A stretch of 64,000 nucleotides of DNA from CAZWDL01 sp964632995. GTDB lineage: Bacteria > Bacteroidota > Bacteroidia > Chitinophagales > Saprospiraceae. The notes under the pieces are model-generated. The model made no database searches and was not told where the DNA came from. It saw nothing but the letters and a program-made list of their open reading frames with translations. The DNA lies in NCBI GenBank assembly GCA_964632995.1, contig CAZWDL010000018.1, positions 1 to 64,000 of the forward strand, read 5' to 3'. Shown here in pieces: positions 9,337-18,868 of the stretch (the first letter of the stretch is position 1; each line of letters opens with the position of its first letter). Both the position numbers and the translations under genes were made by a program.

Positions 9337-9891
9337 TTATTTCCACTTAATATTACACCCCGCACTCGGATACTGCGGGTCCGGCGCTGGTCGCTCTTCC
9401 AGGATGGCGTCGAGGGCTTCGCGGAGGTCTTCGCCATTGAGCGGCTCATTGTTTTTGGGGCGCGACTTGTCGAGGCGTCCGCGGTAGAAGAGTTCCAGGT
9501 TTTCATCGAAGACGTAGAAATCGGGGGTGCAGGCGGCGGCGTAGGCTTCGGCGACTTCCTGGGTTTCGTCGTAGAGGTAGGGGAAGGGGTAGTCTTCTGC
9601 TTCCGCCACTTCCTTCATCTTTTCAGGCCTGTCCTGTGGGTACTTACCCACATCGTTGGAACTGATGGCAAAGAACTTCACGCCTTTGGGCTGGTAGTCT
9701 TTGGCCAGGCGGACGAGTTCCGGGTTCACGTGCCTGACGTAGGGGCAATGGTTGCAGAGAAACATAATCACCGTAGCTACCTTGGAGGCTTCTTCTTTGA
9801 GGTGTACGGTTTCTCCCGAAACGGCATCGGGTAGTTTGAAATCGGGCGCTTCGGTGCCCAGGGATACCATGGTGGATTCGGTAAAAGCCAT
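9337..9891 (-). CDS. thioredoxin-like (AhpC/TSA-type) protein
   Basis: The product is 184 residues with the thioredoxin fold of the redoxin/TSA group. APDFKLPDAVSGE leads into a redox CxxC in MFLCNHCPYVRHV, followed by FFAISSNDVGKYPQD and ACTPDFYVFDENLELFYRGRL. The cis-Pro lies in CTPDF. No signal peptide is seen, so the cytoplasm is the likely location. The role is probably thiol-disulfide exchange or peroxide reduction; the substrate is unknown. Start at 9891 (MAFTEST) is chosen because the 71 residues of the longer frame do not resemble the family. Confidence 0.88.
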   Translation of the reverse strand: MAFTESTMVSLGTEAPDFKLPDAVSGETVHLKEEASKVATVIMFLCNHCPYVRHVNPELVRLAKDYQPKGVKFFAISSNDVGKYPQDRPEKMKEVAEAEDYPFPYLYDETQEVAEAYAAACTPDFYVFDENLELFYRGRLDKSRPKNNEPLNGEDLREALDAILEERPAPDPQYPSAGCNIKWK

Positions 9892-10128
9892 TGGTGTTCT
9901 TTTGTTGGTTCTTTTTATTAACGCATTAAAAATTTCATGGTTTACGATTCCTCCCGAAAGTAGTTCTGTCGGCTGGCGCTTCTCTGACGATCTCAATACG
10001 GTGCATACACCGGAAAAATCAGGAATCGGCCCGCCGCGAAGAAGTACGATCTGATCAACTGTTTTCTGAGTACGGCCGGTCCAATGACCTGATCGACTTC
10101 CCATGACGCTCCCTGATTTCCCTCCTGA

Positions 10129-11895
10129 CTATTCCACCACCAATCGTTTCGTCACCGGCTCGCACCCCTTAGAATGAAGAATAACCCAGTAAACACCGGG
10201 AGGCAGGTTTTTCAGATCTAGCTCCGTATGGTAATGGCCTATAGGGTACTCCGTTCGGAAGAGCGTACGCAGCAGGCGGCCGTCGGCGGCGTGCAGGGCG
10301 CCCTCGAGTGATACCGGTTTCTTCAGGTTAAGCTCGAGGGTGCATTGGTCCTGTGCGGGATTAGGGCTCAAAGTGACCTGGAGTTCAGGTATCGGCAGTT
10401 GAGAACGGGCCGTTAGGATGGCCTCCTCCACCAGTCCCTGCCGCGAGTTATTCCCCTTGTAGGTATTCCAGGCGATACGGGTGGTATTGGCCGGAAGCCC
10501 CAGTTCGTAGACGTTCAGGTAAATGGAATCAGCGCCGTGGGTGGGGCCGGTGGTGTAGGAGAGCGCGACGAGTTCCAACTGCCCATCGCCGTTGACGTCG
10601 CCGAGGGAGGCGCCGTTCATGAAGGTGAAGCCGCGGGGGCGCAAGGGAAAGCCCGGCACCTCGCCGCTGCCGTCGAGTTCGTAGGCATGGAGGAAGCCGC
10701 GACCGGTGAGGGTGTCGATGAGGGTGGAGCCGAAGAGAAGTTCCAGTTCCGTATCGTCGTCGACATCTGCGGCGCTGATGATGCCTTCCAGCCCGCCGGG
10801 TTTGACGATGGGGAAGCCGGGCAGCATTTGTCCGTCCTGGTCGAAGCCGAAGAGCATAGCGTCGGCGCCGGTCTCCGCGCCGAGGGGGCGGCCGTAAAAT
10901 ATGCCGACCTTCTCCTCTGACAGTGGAAGGACCGTCGGCGTATTGAAAGTCCAGCTACGCTCGGGAATCGGGATGGGCCATCCGGGGCGCGGGGCGCCGT
11001 CGGGCTGATCGATGTAGAATAGCGGTTCCCGCCGGGAAAGTTGGGGGTCGCCGTGCGTGGCGCCGATGATGGACAGTCCGGCGCCGTCGAGCGGCGCCAG
11101 GACGGGCGACTGGAAGCTGTAGCGCTGCCGGGGACCGGTGGTGATGGGCCAGCCGGCTTTGGACAGGCCGTCGAGCCCGAATACCCATCGCGATTGCGTC
11201 GAGTGCACGACGATATCAAGTTCACCGTCGCCGTCTACATCACCGACGGAAGGCGTGACGGCAGGGCGGGCGTCGAGCGGGACGGGCCAGTTGTTGCTGA
11301 ATTCCGTTCCGTCGAGGCGCAGGATATGGACAAACCCCGCCAGGCTGACGAGTTCGTTGACAATGACTTCGGGGCTGCCGTCCCGGTCGACATCCGCGAG
11401 GGTGGGGGCGGCGGCCATCCAGTGATCGTTGAAGTTGCGGGGCCAGCCGGGCAGGTCCTGACCATCGCGGTCGAAGAGGTAGACACGGCCGTTTAGCCCG
11501 GTCGCCTGGGCAAAAAGATTGCCTGATTCACCCATTGCCGATGGAGGGTAGATGGCGACGCCCGTTAGCGGTTTCTCCCAGATCAGGGTGTCGGCATTGT
11601 GTGCCAGCAGGCGCTCGTTGGCGCCCCAGAGGATGTCGATACCGGGCTGATCATCGAGGTAGGAGAGGGTGACGTTGCGAAAGTTTTTCAATCCTGGATG
11701 GGCGGCGGCGCTTTTAGGGAAACCGGATAGTTGAGAGAAGCCTTCTTTCCGCCAGGAGAGCGGAATTTCGGCAGGAGAAGAAATGCTTTTTGCTCCAACG
11801 CTCCCGTCGGGCTGCACAAAAGCCCTGTGCCACTGTGCAGAAAGAGAGGGTCCGGTGAAAAGCAGGCCCAGGAGAAAAATCAGGATTGATTTCAT
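10129..11895 (-). CDS. secreted FG-GAP repeat protein with T9SS sorting domain
   Basis: This 588-residue protein has a signal peptide (ILIFLLGLLFTGPSLSAQ) and several calcium-binding FG-GAP/VCBS-like repeats: DVDRDGSPEVIV, DVDGDGELDIVV, DVDDDTELELLFG and DVNGDGQLELVAL. The C-terminal 80 residues form a type A sorting domain (LSPNPAQDQCTLEL, ADGRLLRTL, LPPGVYWVIL, KRLVVE). Such proteins fold as beta-propellers and are exported across the outer membrane by the type IX system of Bacteroidota. The gene overlaps the stop of the upstream membrane-protein gene by four bases, implying coupling. Confidence 0.9.
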   Translation of the reverse strand: MKSILIFLLGLLFTGPSLSAQWHRAFVQPDGSVGAKSISSPAEIPLSWRKEGFSQLSGFPKSAAAHPGLKNFRNVTLSYLDDQPGIDILWGANERLLAHNADTLIWEKPLTGVAIYPPSAMGESGNLFAQATGLNGRVYLFDRDGQDLPGWPRNFNDHWMAAAPTLADVDRDGSPEVIVNELVSLAGFVHILRLDGTEFSNNWPVPLDARPAVTPSVGDVDGDGELDIVVHSTQSRWVFGLDGLSKAGWPITTGPRQRYSFQSPVLAPLDGAGLSIIGATHGDPQLSRREPLFYIDQPDGAPRPGWPIPIPERSWTFNTPTVLPLSEEKVGIFYGRPLGAETGADAMLFGFDQDGQMLPGFPIVKPGGLEGIISAADVDDDTELELLFGSTLIDTLTGRGFLHAYELDGSGEVPGFPLRPRGFTFMNGASLGDVNGDGQLELVALSYTTGPTHGADSIYLNVYELGLPANTTRIAWNTYKGNNSRQGLVEEAILTARSQLPIPELQVTLSPNPAQDQCTLELNLKKPVSLEGALHAADGRLLRTLFRTEYPIGHYHTELDLKNLPPGVYWVILHSKGCEPVTKRLVVE

Positions 11896-12503
11896 ACGTT
11901 CAGGTTTTCTTCAAAACGGCGGAAGTTTACGCCGAACCGGAGGATGCGAAAGCCCTCTGTCAGGGTAAGCAGAAGCAGTGCGACCGGAACCAGCAGTTCC
12001 GCTTTTTCCCACCAGCGGTAATCACCGGTAATGATAGTATAGGCGCCCAGTACAAAAAAGGGAATGATGATCACCCAGCTGAGCCAGTTGTGGGAGCTGA
12101 GGAGCAGGTCGAGCCGCTCGTTCAGCACCTGCAAGCGCGGATCATAAACTTCAACCGGTACATCGCGATGCGCCTGCAGGAAGCGGCAATGATCGAAGAT
12201 CAGCCACTTTTTAGCAGACTCCGCCGCGTTGATGATAAAAATGAAGCACAACAGCGTCAAAACCAATACGTCGTTCCAGCGTCCGGGATTGCGCCCAATG
12301 TCCAGGTAAGCGGCCGCCCCGATATAGAGAATGATGCCGAGAAAGATCAGCGCCACCACCATGAAAATGATGGCCACGGCTTTGACCCGCCGGACTTTTT
12401 TGTCCATATCGATGTCTTCTTCCCAAAGCTGAAACGCCGGGCTGTATTTTTCCTTGATCAGGTGCAGTCTTTCGGCGGCGGGGCCCTCGCTGGGAGTCGT
12501 CAT
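11892..12503 (-). CDS. hypothetical inner-membrane protein
   Basis: This 203-residue protein has four predicted membrane segments: VAIIFMVVALIFLGIILYIGA, LVLTLLCFIFIINAA, LSWVIIIPFFVLGAYTI and ELLVPVALLLLTLTEGF. A cytoplasmic-looking loop (HRDVPVEVYDPRLQVLNERLD) separates the two pairs. The family was not recognised. Its stop overlaps the start of the FG-GAP gene as ATGA. The pairing with a secreted protein may be incidental. Confidence 0.7.
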   Translation of the reverse strand: MTTPSEGPAAERLHLIKEKYSPAFQLWEEDIDMDKKVRRVKAVAIIFMVVALIFLGIILYIGAAAYLDIGRNPGRWNDVLVLTLLCFIFIINAAESAKKWLIFDHCRFLQAHRDVPVEVYDPRLQVLNERLDLLLSSHNWLSWVIIIPFFVLGAYTIITGDYRWWEKAELLVPVALLLLTLTEGFRILRFGVNFRRFEENLNV

Positions 12504-12571
12504 GGTCGTGCGTTTTTGATTGCCTGGTCGGTTGGGGGAACAGGGATCTGCTCATCATGTTTCGAAAGAGA

Positions 12572-13402
12572 TCACTTCCGGCACTCCGGGTTAATTCCAA
12601 GCACATATTTCCGTACCACATCAATCGGTTCTGCCGCCTCGGCGCCGGCGAAGCCTTCGATCATATCGTTTTTCAGTCGTTTTTCGGCGAGCCGGGTTAA
12701 GGGGCGTGCGACGGGCAGGTAGGACCAGTGCCAGCTTTCTTCATTATAGCCGTAGGGGCGTTTGGGCCCTTTCTCGGTATAAGGCTGGCAAAAGCCGTAG
12801 TCAGCGGCATTTTGCGTAAGCCAATCATAAATTTTCTTGCCCTCGCCCTCTTCAAAAAAGGCGTTATTGAGGCTGTTGAGGTCAATGTCGGTGCCCCAGT
12901 GATGGCGGGAGGTGCCGGGCATGGAGCTGTATTCCAGAATTTTCAGGGCGCGTTCCCCGGCCTCGGGCATAGCTTCGGAGAGGTCCATGCCGTCCACCTG
13001 CCGGGCGCCGGTCCACTTGGCCTCCCAGATGCTCTTCTGGCTGTTGAAGTTGCGGGTAGCCGACAGGATTTTCAGGTTGACGCCGTCGGCTTTAGCGGCC
13101 TGGTGCATGTTCTGAAAAGCTTCGTAGGTATCCTTGCGCAGGAACATGCCTTCACGGCCGGCGTATTTCGCTTCGATTATTGTAAAATGGGGATGTTGCG
13201 CCGGCTCGAACTTGCCCATGAGGTAATCGGTGGTAAATTCGGTGTCGATGTAGGGGAGTTTGGGATCGGAAACCCGGATGGGCGCAGGTATTTCGACTCC
13301 GGGATCATTCGCTTCCCCCGGTTCGTCATCGGGCTTTTGGTCATTGGTACAGGAAAAAAAAATTAATATGGTCAAAAAGGGAAATAATGGTCTAATGCTC
13401 AT
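12572..13402 (-). CDS. D-alanyl-D-alanine carboxypeptidase-like lipoprotein (VanY, M15B)
   Basis: The 276-residue product has a lipoprotein-type N-terminus (FLTILIFFSCTND), so it is probably anchored in an outer or inner membrane leaflet facing the periplasm. The peptidase region shows the M15B zinc-site motifs: SATRNFNSQKSIW, then SRHHWGTDIDLNSL with its His and Asp ligands, and SWHWSYLP with the third His. These enzymes trim the terminal D-Ala of peptidoglycan stems. The gene stands alone, followed by the toxin-antitoxin pair. The family call is firm; the exact substrate is inferred. Confidence 0.88.
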   Translation of the reverse strand: MSIRPLFPFLTILIFFSCTNDQKPDDEPGEANDPGVEIPAPIRVSDPKLPYIDTEFTTDYLMGKFEPAQHPHFTIIEAKYAGREGMFLRKDTYEAFQNMHQAAKADGVNLKILSATRNFNSQKSIWEAKWTGARQVDGMDLSEAMPEAGERALKILEYSSMPGTSRHHWGTDIDLNSLNNAFFEEGEGKKIYDWLTQNAADYGFCQPYTEKGPKRPYGYNEESWHWSYLPVARPLTRLAEKRLKNDMIEGFAGAEAAEPIDVVRKYVLGINPECRK

Positions 13403-13443
13403 GCGAGTGATTTTGAGGGAAAGGAATTTTGATTAAAAAGTCG

Positions 13444-13851
13444 CTAAATGTCCTTTAAAAGGATCCCGGTAAAATGCTTGAAATCATCCAGGTGGTTTTC
13501 GATGATGCTTTCAACGATCGCCATTTCCAGCTTGGTGTAATTGTGAATAGCGATATTCCTGAATCCTACCATAGATTTTAGAATGTCGCCGAGTTCCTTA
13601 GGGATGATTTTCGCTTTTTGCAGCAATTCAAAACTATCCCGGCTGGTCTCGGGTGTCCCCAAGCCCTTCAGCCGGACGACGTAATTCGCCAGATCAATAG
13701 ATTGTTCGCAGGCGCGCAGTAAGTTCAGCAGTGCGGCGTCTTGCCGGGTGTAATCAGTTGAAAAGTCATCGCCGGCTGCGGCGTATTCCTCCTGCACGCG
13801 CTGCACACATCGTTCAATACTAGCTGATTTGCTGAGAATAACATTATCCAT
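13444..13851 (-). CDS. hepT: HepT-like HEPN toxin
   Basis: This 135-residue all-helical HEPN-family protein carries the HepT signature Rx4HxY, here RNIAIHNY near residue 98. HepT is a ribonuclease toxin neutralised when its partner MntA adenylylates the tyrosine in this motif. The gene overlaps the upstream nucleotidyltransferase gene by eight bases, the standard order for this system. The motif is intact. Confidence 0.85.
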   Translation of the reverse strand: MDNVILSKSASIERCVQRVQEEYAAAGDDFSTDYTRQDAALLNLLRACEQSIDLANYVVRLKGLGTPETSRDSFELLQKAKIIPKELGDILKSMVGFRNIAIHNYTKLEMAIVESIIENHLDDFKHFTGILLKDI

Positions 13852-14266
13852 TATGATAGACCTGTCCCGTCTCTTTTATTTGGGAAAGAATATCTTTTCT
13901 TTCTTCCTGTAATCGTTGATAAAAAGAGTAAGTAAGCATTTCAAAAACGCCACAGCTTTCTTCATTCTTGCAATATATACGACACCCGGTAGACAGCACC
14001 TGGAATTGCATGACGGTGGAGACGCTGCGCAGGTCCACGAGATCCACGTCCCGGTTGAGTTTCGCCGCCAGCTTTTCCTGGAGCTTCCAGCGCTCCAGCA
14101 CGGAAAGCTTTTGATCGTATCGCGTCAGAAAGGCCACGTCCCAATCGCTTTGAGCGGTTTCCCGGCCCTGCGCGCGGGAACCGAAGAGGTAGATACCGAG
14201 CAGACCTGAAATGTTTTCCTTCAGGAAAGTCCGAATGTATTCCAGGATGTCCTCGTGTTCTTCCAT
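13844..14266 (-). CDS. mntA: MntA-like nucleotidyltransferase antitoxin
   Basis: The 140-residue minimal nucleotidyltransferase has the motif GSx10DxD (LFGSRAQGRETAQSDWDVAF), placing it in the MntA group that AMPylates HepT. A third acidic residue probably lies in RDVDLVDL. Partner hepT follows with an eight-base overlap. Together they form a type VII toxin-antitoxin module, which acts in plasmid or element stability and possibly phage defence. Confidence 0.87.
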   Translation of the reverse strand: MEEHEDILEYIRTFLKENISGLLGIYLFGSRAQGRETAQSDWDVAFLTRYDQKLSVLERWKLQEKLAAKLNRDVDLVDLRSVSTVMQFQVLSTGCRIYCKNEESCGVFEMLTYSFYQRLQEERKDILSQIKETGQVYHNG

Positions 14267-14368
14267 TCAGTTGACAATTAGTCCTAAAATTAGCAGGAAA
14301 TTTACCATTTTGGGCTTAAGTGACAAATAGAAGTTGTCAAAAGTCTTATTCAATCCTCCAATCCTTTC

Positions 14369-15787
14369 TCAATATTCAAACTCCATCCGCTCACAGGGAT
14401 ATCCGAAGAGGAATTTCTCTTTTACCATCCGGGCCACTTTGGGCGGCACCATCGCTTCCCATCCCGGTTCTCCCTGGCGCAGCATGTTCAGTACCCGTTT
14501 GGAGAAGATGTGCAGGATGCCCTCGTCGAATTTCTCTACATCGACGATCTGGCGATTGTCGAGCAGGTGGCGGAACAAAAATTTAACACCTTCCGGTATC
14601 GGCATGTTTCCGGTGGTGATCAGTTCGGCGCTGCCTTCCTGCAGGGCGGGGTAGACGTAGATCTTGACGTTGCGGGTAAACAGCTCGCCGAAGGCGGCCA
14701 GCAGGCGGCCGTCCATGTTCTGATAGTACTTTTCATTGATGATCTCCGAAAGCACCTGAACGCCCAGTACGAGACCGAGTTGCTGCACTTTGAAATCAGA
14801 AAGGTAATCGATGAGCCGCTGATGTTCTTCACAGTTGGAGATCATGACGGTCTGACCCATGGCGTTGAGCAGTTCGGCGCGGTCGAGGAAATCCTTATGG
14901 TCCAGTTCGCCCTGCGCCCGAAGGTTGTCCATGGTGATTTCGGTGAGCAGGTAGGCGCGGCTGGAATCGACTCCGGGTTCATTGCGAAACTGCTGGTAGC
15001 TCGTCTGGATCATATCCAAGTTGACCAGGGTAGGAGGGCGGAAGCTGCCGCGTACGACCATGAGGTGCTTTTTGTACAGAAATTCGGAGCCGTGCACGCT
15101 GCGCCCGTCGGGGCCGAACATGGCGACATCCGTCAACTCGTGCTTGACGAGCATCAGGCAGAGCAGCCGGTTGTCGACCGCTTCAAAATCGGGTCCGGTC
15201 AGGCGGATCATATCGATTTTGACCCTTCCGTGCAGGCTGTCGAGTAAGGACTCGATCATGACCTCTGGGTCCTCGTTGTAGCGGTAGCAGGCATAAATGA
15301 GGTTGACGCCGAGCGTTCCGATAGCCTGTTGCTGCAGCTGGTTGTCGTTATCCAGCATACGCACGTGCAGTACGATCTCGTTGGGCTCCCCCTCCGGATG
15401 CAGCTGGAAGCGCAGGCCCAGCCAGCCGTCGCCTTTGATGGTGCGCTGATAGTTGATGGCGGCGACGGTATCGGCGAAGACGAAGAATTTGGTTTCGGGC
15501 CGTTCGTTTTGCAAGCGGCTCCCCATCAGGTCGTACTCGTGGTCGAGCATCTTATACAGGCGCGATTCGCACACATAGCGTCCGCTGGGCTCCACCCCGT
15601 AAATTTTATCCGAGTATACCTTATCGTAAGCCGACATGGTTTTGGCGATGGTGCCGGCTGCGGCTCCTGCCTGGAAGAAGTAGCGGGCTACCTCCTGGCC
15701 CGCTCCGATTTCGGCGAAGGTGCCGTAAATGGAGGGGTCGAGGTTGATTTCCAGTGCCTTCTGGTCGGTCTCTAGCTGTTGGCGCAT
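14369..15787 (-). CDS. conserved Bacteroidota protein of unknown function
   Basis: This 472-residue soluble protein begins MRQQLETDQKALEINLDPS and contains the highly characteristic FAEIGAGQEVARYFFQAG and GTIAKTMSAYDKVYSD. I recall close relatives in many Bacteroidota genomes under unsupported names (for example nicotinate-nucleotide adenylyltransferase), but I see no HxGH or other adenylyltransferase signature here. The protein appears full length and alpha/beta in character. The ATG at 15814 would add nine residues. Real function unknown. Confidence 0.72.
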   Translation of the reverse strand: MRQQLETDQKALEINLDPSIYGTFAEIGAGQEVARYFFQAGAAAGTIAKTMSAYDKVYSDKIYGVEPSGRYVCESRLYKMLDHEYDLMGSRLQNERPETKFFVFADTVAAINYQRTIKGDGWLGLRFQLHPEGEPNEIVLHVRMLDNDNQLQQQAIGTLGVNLIYACYRYNEDPEVMIESLLDSLHGRVKIDMIRLTGPDFEAVDNRLLCLMLVKHELTDVAMFGPDGRSVHGSEFLYKKHLMVVRGSFRPPTLVNLDMIQTSYQQFRNEPGVDSSRAYLLTEITMDNLRAQGELDHKDFLDRAELLNAMGQTVMISNCEEHQRLIDYLSDFKVQQLGLVLGVQVLSEIINEKYYQNMDGRLLAAFGELFTRNVKIYVYPALQEGSAELITTGNMPIPEGVKFLFRHLLDNRQIVDVEKFDEGILHIFSKRVLNMLRQGEPGWEAMVPPKVARMVKEKFLFGYPCERMEFEY

Positions 15788-15953
15788 GGCTGTATTTTCT
15801 AGGATGGAACGCAAATTGTTCGGGAAAATATTTTTGCAAAATTAGTGAATCGGAGGCGGAGAAGGGGAGAGCGGTGAGGAAAAAGCAGAATTAATTCCCG
15901 AATTTTGTGATTATCGTTCCCCAAACACCGGATACCAACTTCAAGCCGACGAA

Positions 15954-16433
15954 ATGAATGACTGGAATCAATCCAAGCCCTTGTTGGTCCTGGCTGTACT
16001 AGCCGGGCTAGCCGTCCTGGTTTTCTTAGGACAACAAATATTTGCAGAGAAAGAGCAGCAGGCTTTTCTGAATCAAGCGCCTTTCGGCAAAAAGCAAAGT
16101 ACGGCGCCGGCGGTGGAATTTTCTGCCTGTGCGGTTTGTGGATACCGGTCTATCCGCCCGGATACCCTGCTATGTCCCATCTGCTACGTAGAACTCACCG
16201 AATCGGAGCGCATCCTCTGGGAATACGAGTCCATGGAAGAAATGATCGCGGAGGAGCAGGCCAATTTTTTTGCCGCGGAAGGCTTTCGCGACAGCGGACT
16301 GTTCTTTATGCCCGGGATCTGGAAAATCGATGCGGCCGGCTACCCCAAGGATACGACCTGGCAACCGGTAGTCGATAGCCAGACCGTAGTGATGCTGCGC
16401 GATACGCTGCTCGACAGGGGGATTGTGGAGTGA
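15954..16433 (+). CDS. membrane-anchored protein with zinc-ribbon-like CxxC pairs
   Basis: This 159-residue protein has one N-terminal membrane segment (LLVLAVLAGLAVLVFLGQ) followed by two Cys pairs, CAVC and CPIC, 15 residues apart, a likely zinc ribbon. A C-terminal acidic region (YESMEEMIAEEQANFF) follows. No named family is recognised. Downstream, the 16434-16606 gap holds low-complexity GCTGGGT words and a G+C-rich hairpin around 16525-16550, but no gene. Confidence 0.6.
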   Translation: MNDWNQSKPLLVLAVLAGLAVLVFLGQQIFAEKEQQAFLNQAPFGKKQSTAPAVEFSACAVCGYRSIRPDTLLCPICYVELTESERILWEYESMEEMIAEEQANFFAAEGFRDSGLFFMPGIWKIDAAGYPKDTTWQPVVDSQTVVMLRDTLLDRGIVE

Positions 16434-16606
16434 TGCTGGGTGCTGGGTTCTGGGTGCTGGATGCTGTTCAGCCAGGCTTTGCGGACCAGCGGGCATGGGT
16501 ATGCCTATACGGGCCCTTTCCGGGCGGGCGCGCCCCGAAAGGCCGGGCTTTATCCGGCGGAAGCCTTGCAAGCAGCCAACAGCGAACAGCCAACAGTAGC
16601 CCAGTT

Positions 16607-17610
16607 TTAGGTGGTCAGGACGACGCGGAAACGCGCTTCGTTATTGATCATGCGGGCGTAAGCTTCGTTGGCTTTTTCGAGCGGGAAGGTTTCAATTTGG
16701 GGGGTAATACCGGCCAGGGCGCTGAATTGCAGGGTATCCTCGCTGTCGCGGGCGGTGCCGCTGGGCCAGCCCTGGATGGAGGCGCGATTGCCGATCAGAG
16801 AGAAGGGGTTGACTGATACGCCTTCGGGAGTAGCGGCTACGATGAGGAGCTGTCCGTTGCGTCCCAGGCCTCCGATGACGGATTCGATGGCTTTGGCGCT
16901 GGGAGCGGTGGCCAGGATGATGCGGGCGCCGCCGTATTTTTGAAGCACTTTGGCGGGGTCTTCCGCTTTGGCGTCGATAAAGGTGTCGGCGCCCAGGTCC
17001 ATAGCCAGCTGTTGCTTATCCGTTCCCCGGCTGATGGCTACGGTTTTGAAGCCCATGCGCTTCGCGTACTGCAGGCCGAGATGGCCCAGTCCGCCGATAC
17101 CCTGTACGGCCACCAGGCCGCCCGGCTTGGCGCCGCTGTTGCGCAGGGCGTTATAGGTGGTGATGCCGGCGCAGAGTAGGGGCGCCGCGTCGACGTCTTT
17201 CAGGTCATCGGGAATACTGGCGACTGCTTCCTGCGGTGCGACGAGGTACTCGGCGTAGCCGCCGTCGTAGCTGATGCCGCAGACCTGGGCGTTTTACACT
17301 GGATGAAGTCGCCGTCACGGCAGGCATCACAGTTGAAGCAGTGACCGCCGTGCCAGCCTACGCCTACGCGCTGTCCTTTTTTCCAGTTTTTGACATCCGT
17401 ACCCAGGGCGTCTACCGTTCCTACGATTTCGTGGCCCGGAATGCGGGGGTAGCTGATCCCTGGATAAGTGCCTTCCTTTACAAAAGCATCGCTGTGGCAA
17501 ATGCCACAGGCATTTACTTTGATGCGGACCTGATTGGGGGCAGGCTGTGGAATTTCGCGTTCGACGAGTTGAAAATCGCCGCCGGCTTCGTTAATTATCA
17601 TTGCTCTCAT
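16607..17610 (-). pseudogene. zinc-type alcohol dehydrogenase with a frameshift
   Basis: Two frames together make one medium-chain, zinc-dependent dehydrogenase. The first (17610 to about 17295) holds the catalytic-zinc region ACGICHSDAFVKEG and the structural Cys cluster HCFNCDACRDGDF. The second (about 17290 to 16607) holds the cofactor-binding GIGGLGHLGLQYAKRMGF. The break is at a run of four A on the coding strand (17292-17295): five would read CKNAQVCGI, the family sequence, and give 334 residues. It is a one-base deletion, either a true frameshift or a homopolymer sequencing error. The intact enzyme would oxidise alcohols or reduce aldehydes with NAD(P). Confidence 0.88.
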
Positions 17611-17712
17611 GGCAGGAAAAATATTTTAAGTGAAGGAAATACGCTTATGGAAGGAAAGGAGGGCTCCAAATGTTTGAAGAGGAAGCTTATTCGCAGGAAT
17701 TTCGGGAGCGGG

Positions 17713-17733
17713 TCTAGTGCCTCCGGCACTAGA
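17713..17733. terminator. palindrome overlapping the kdsD stop
   Basis: TCTAGTGCC (17713-17721) and GGCACTAGA (17725-17733) are perfect arms around TCC. The TAG stop of kdsD lies inside the right arm. Similar CTAGTG...CACTAG words occur at about 21540 and 27731. Confidence 0.5.
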
Positions 17734-18697
17734 TCAAGCCTTCCCGGATGAGATCGTGGAGGTGAACGATGCCGAGGTAGCGCTGCTCTTCGGCTACCAG
17801 CAGCTGAGTGATGCTGTGGCGGCGTATCAGTTCGAGTGCTTTGACGGCCAGAGCCTCTTTGGAGATAGTTTTGGGTGAAGGGGTCATAATATCTTTTGCC
17901 TGCAGGCCGTCGATTTCCCGTCTTTTTTCCAGCATGCGGCGCAGGTCTCCATCGGTGATAACGCCGCATAGCCGGTTTTCCTGGTCGAGGACGGCGGTGG
18001 CGCCCAGTCGCTTGGTCGTCATTTCGAGGATGCTCTGCTGGATGCTGTCATTCAGGTACACTTTTGGTTTTTCATTGTGCGGATAGATATCTGCAACGCG
18101 CAGGTAGAGCTGCTTGCCGAGCGAGCCGCCGGGATGGAACTGGGCAAAGTCGGTAGGAGTAAAGCCGCGTAAGGCGAGCAGGGCGGTGGCCAGGGCATCT
18201 CCCATAGCGACCTGGGCGGTGGTGCTGGCGGTGGGCGCCAGGTTGTTCGGATCGGCTTCCTGGGGGCAGGGCGTGTGCAGCAGGTAATCGGCATGGCGGC
18301 CCAGATGAGAACCGGGGTTGGCCACCATCCCGATCAAGGGGGCGCCCATGGATTTGACCAGGGGCAGCAATACTTTGATCTCGGGCGTTTCACCGCTTTT
18401 CGACAGGCAGAGCACCGCGTCGCCATTCTGAACCATGCCCAGGTCACCGTGGATGGCGTCGGCGGCATGCATGAATAAGGCAGGGGTACCGGTGGAGTTG
18501 AGGGTGGCCGCCACCTTCTGTCCGATCAGCGCACTCTTGCCGATACCCGTTACCACGAGGCGGCCGGGAGCTTCAAATATGACCTGGACAGCGGCGACGA
18601 AATGACGGTCGATACAGTTGAGTAACCCATCCAGGGTATCTTTCTCAATTTCAAGCGTTCGCCTGGCGGTTTTAATAATCAGCGATTCCGTATTCAC
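17729..18697 (-). CDS. kdsD: arabinose-5-phosphate isomerase (KpsF/GutQ/KdsD)
   Basis: The 322-residue product has an N-terminal SIS sugar-isomerase domain (VTGIGKSALIGQKVAATL, HAADAIHGDLGMV, SKSGETPEI) and two C-terminal CBS domains (about residues 205-320). The enzyme converts ribulose-5-phosphate to arabinose-5-phosphate, the first committed step to Kdo of lipopolysaccharide. The gene diverges from recQ. Length and motifs are complete. Confidence 0.93.
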   Translation of the reverse strand: MNTESLIIKTARRTLEIEKDTLDGLLNCIDRHFVAAVQVIFEAPGRLVVTGIGKSALIGQKVAATLNSTGTPALFMHAADAIHGDLGMVQNGDAVLCLSKSGETPEIKVLLPLVKSMGAPLIGMVANPGSHLGRHADYLLHTPCPQEADPNNLAPTASTTAQVAMGDALATALLALRGFTPTDFAQFHPGGSLGKQLYLRVADIYPHNEKPKVYLNDSIQQSILEMTTKRLGATAVLDQENRLCGVITDGDLRRMLEKRREIDGLQAKDIMTPSPKTISKEALAVKALELIRRHSITQLLVAEEQRYLGIVHLHDLIREGLI

Positions 18698-18780
18698 AAT
18701 TTTATTTTGTACTTTTGACGGCTTTTGGGTCAGGAAGGGTAAAATCCTTCACAACTACTTGATAAAAAAAGTGTTAAGGA

Positions 18781-18812
18781 TTTGTTAAGCCTTAATTTTT
18801 TGGCTAAATTTA
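18781..18812 (+). promoter_or_regulatory. possible Bacteroidota-type promoter of recQ
   Basis: TTTG (18781-18784) is followed after 20 bases by TAAATTTA (18805-18812). This resembles the Bacteroidota -33 TTTG and -7 TAnnTTTG elements, with the last base of the -7 changed. It lies 57 bases before the recQ start. The match is imperfect in an A+T-rich stretch. Confidence 0.35.
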
Positions 18813-18868
18813 GTTATCTGGAGCGTAAAAATAAGTCAAAAAAACTGTTACAAAGAATTTGACAAGAC

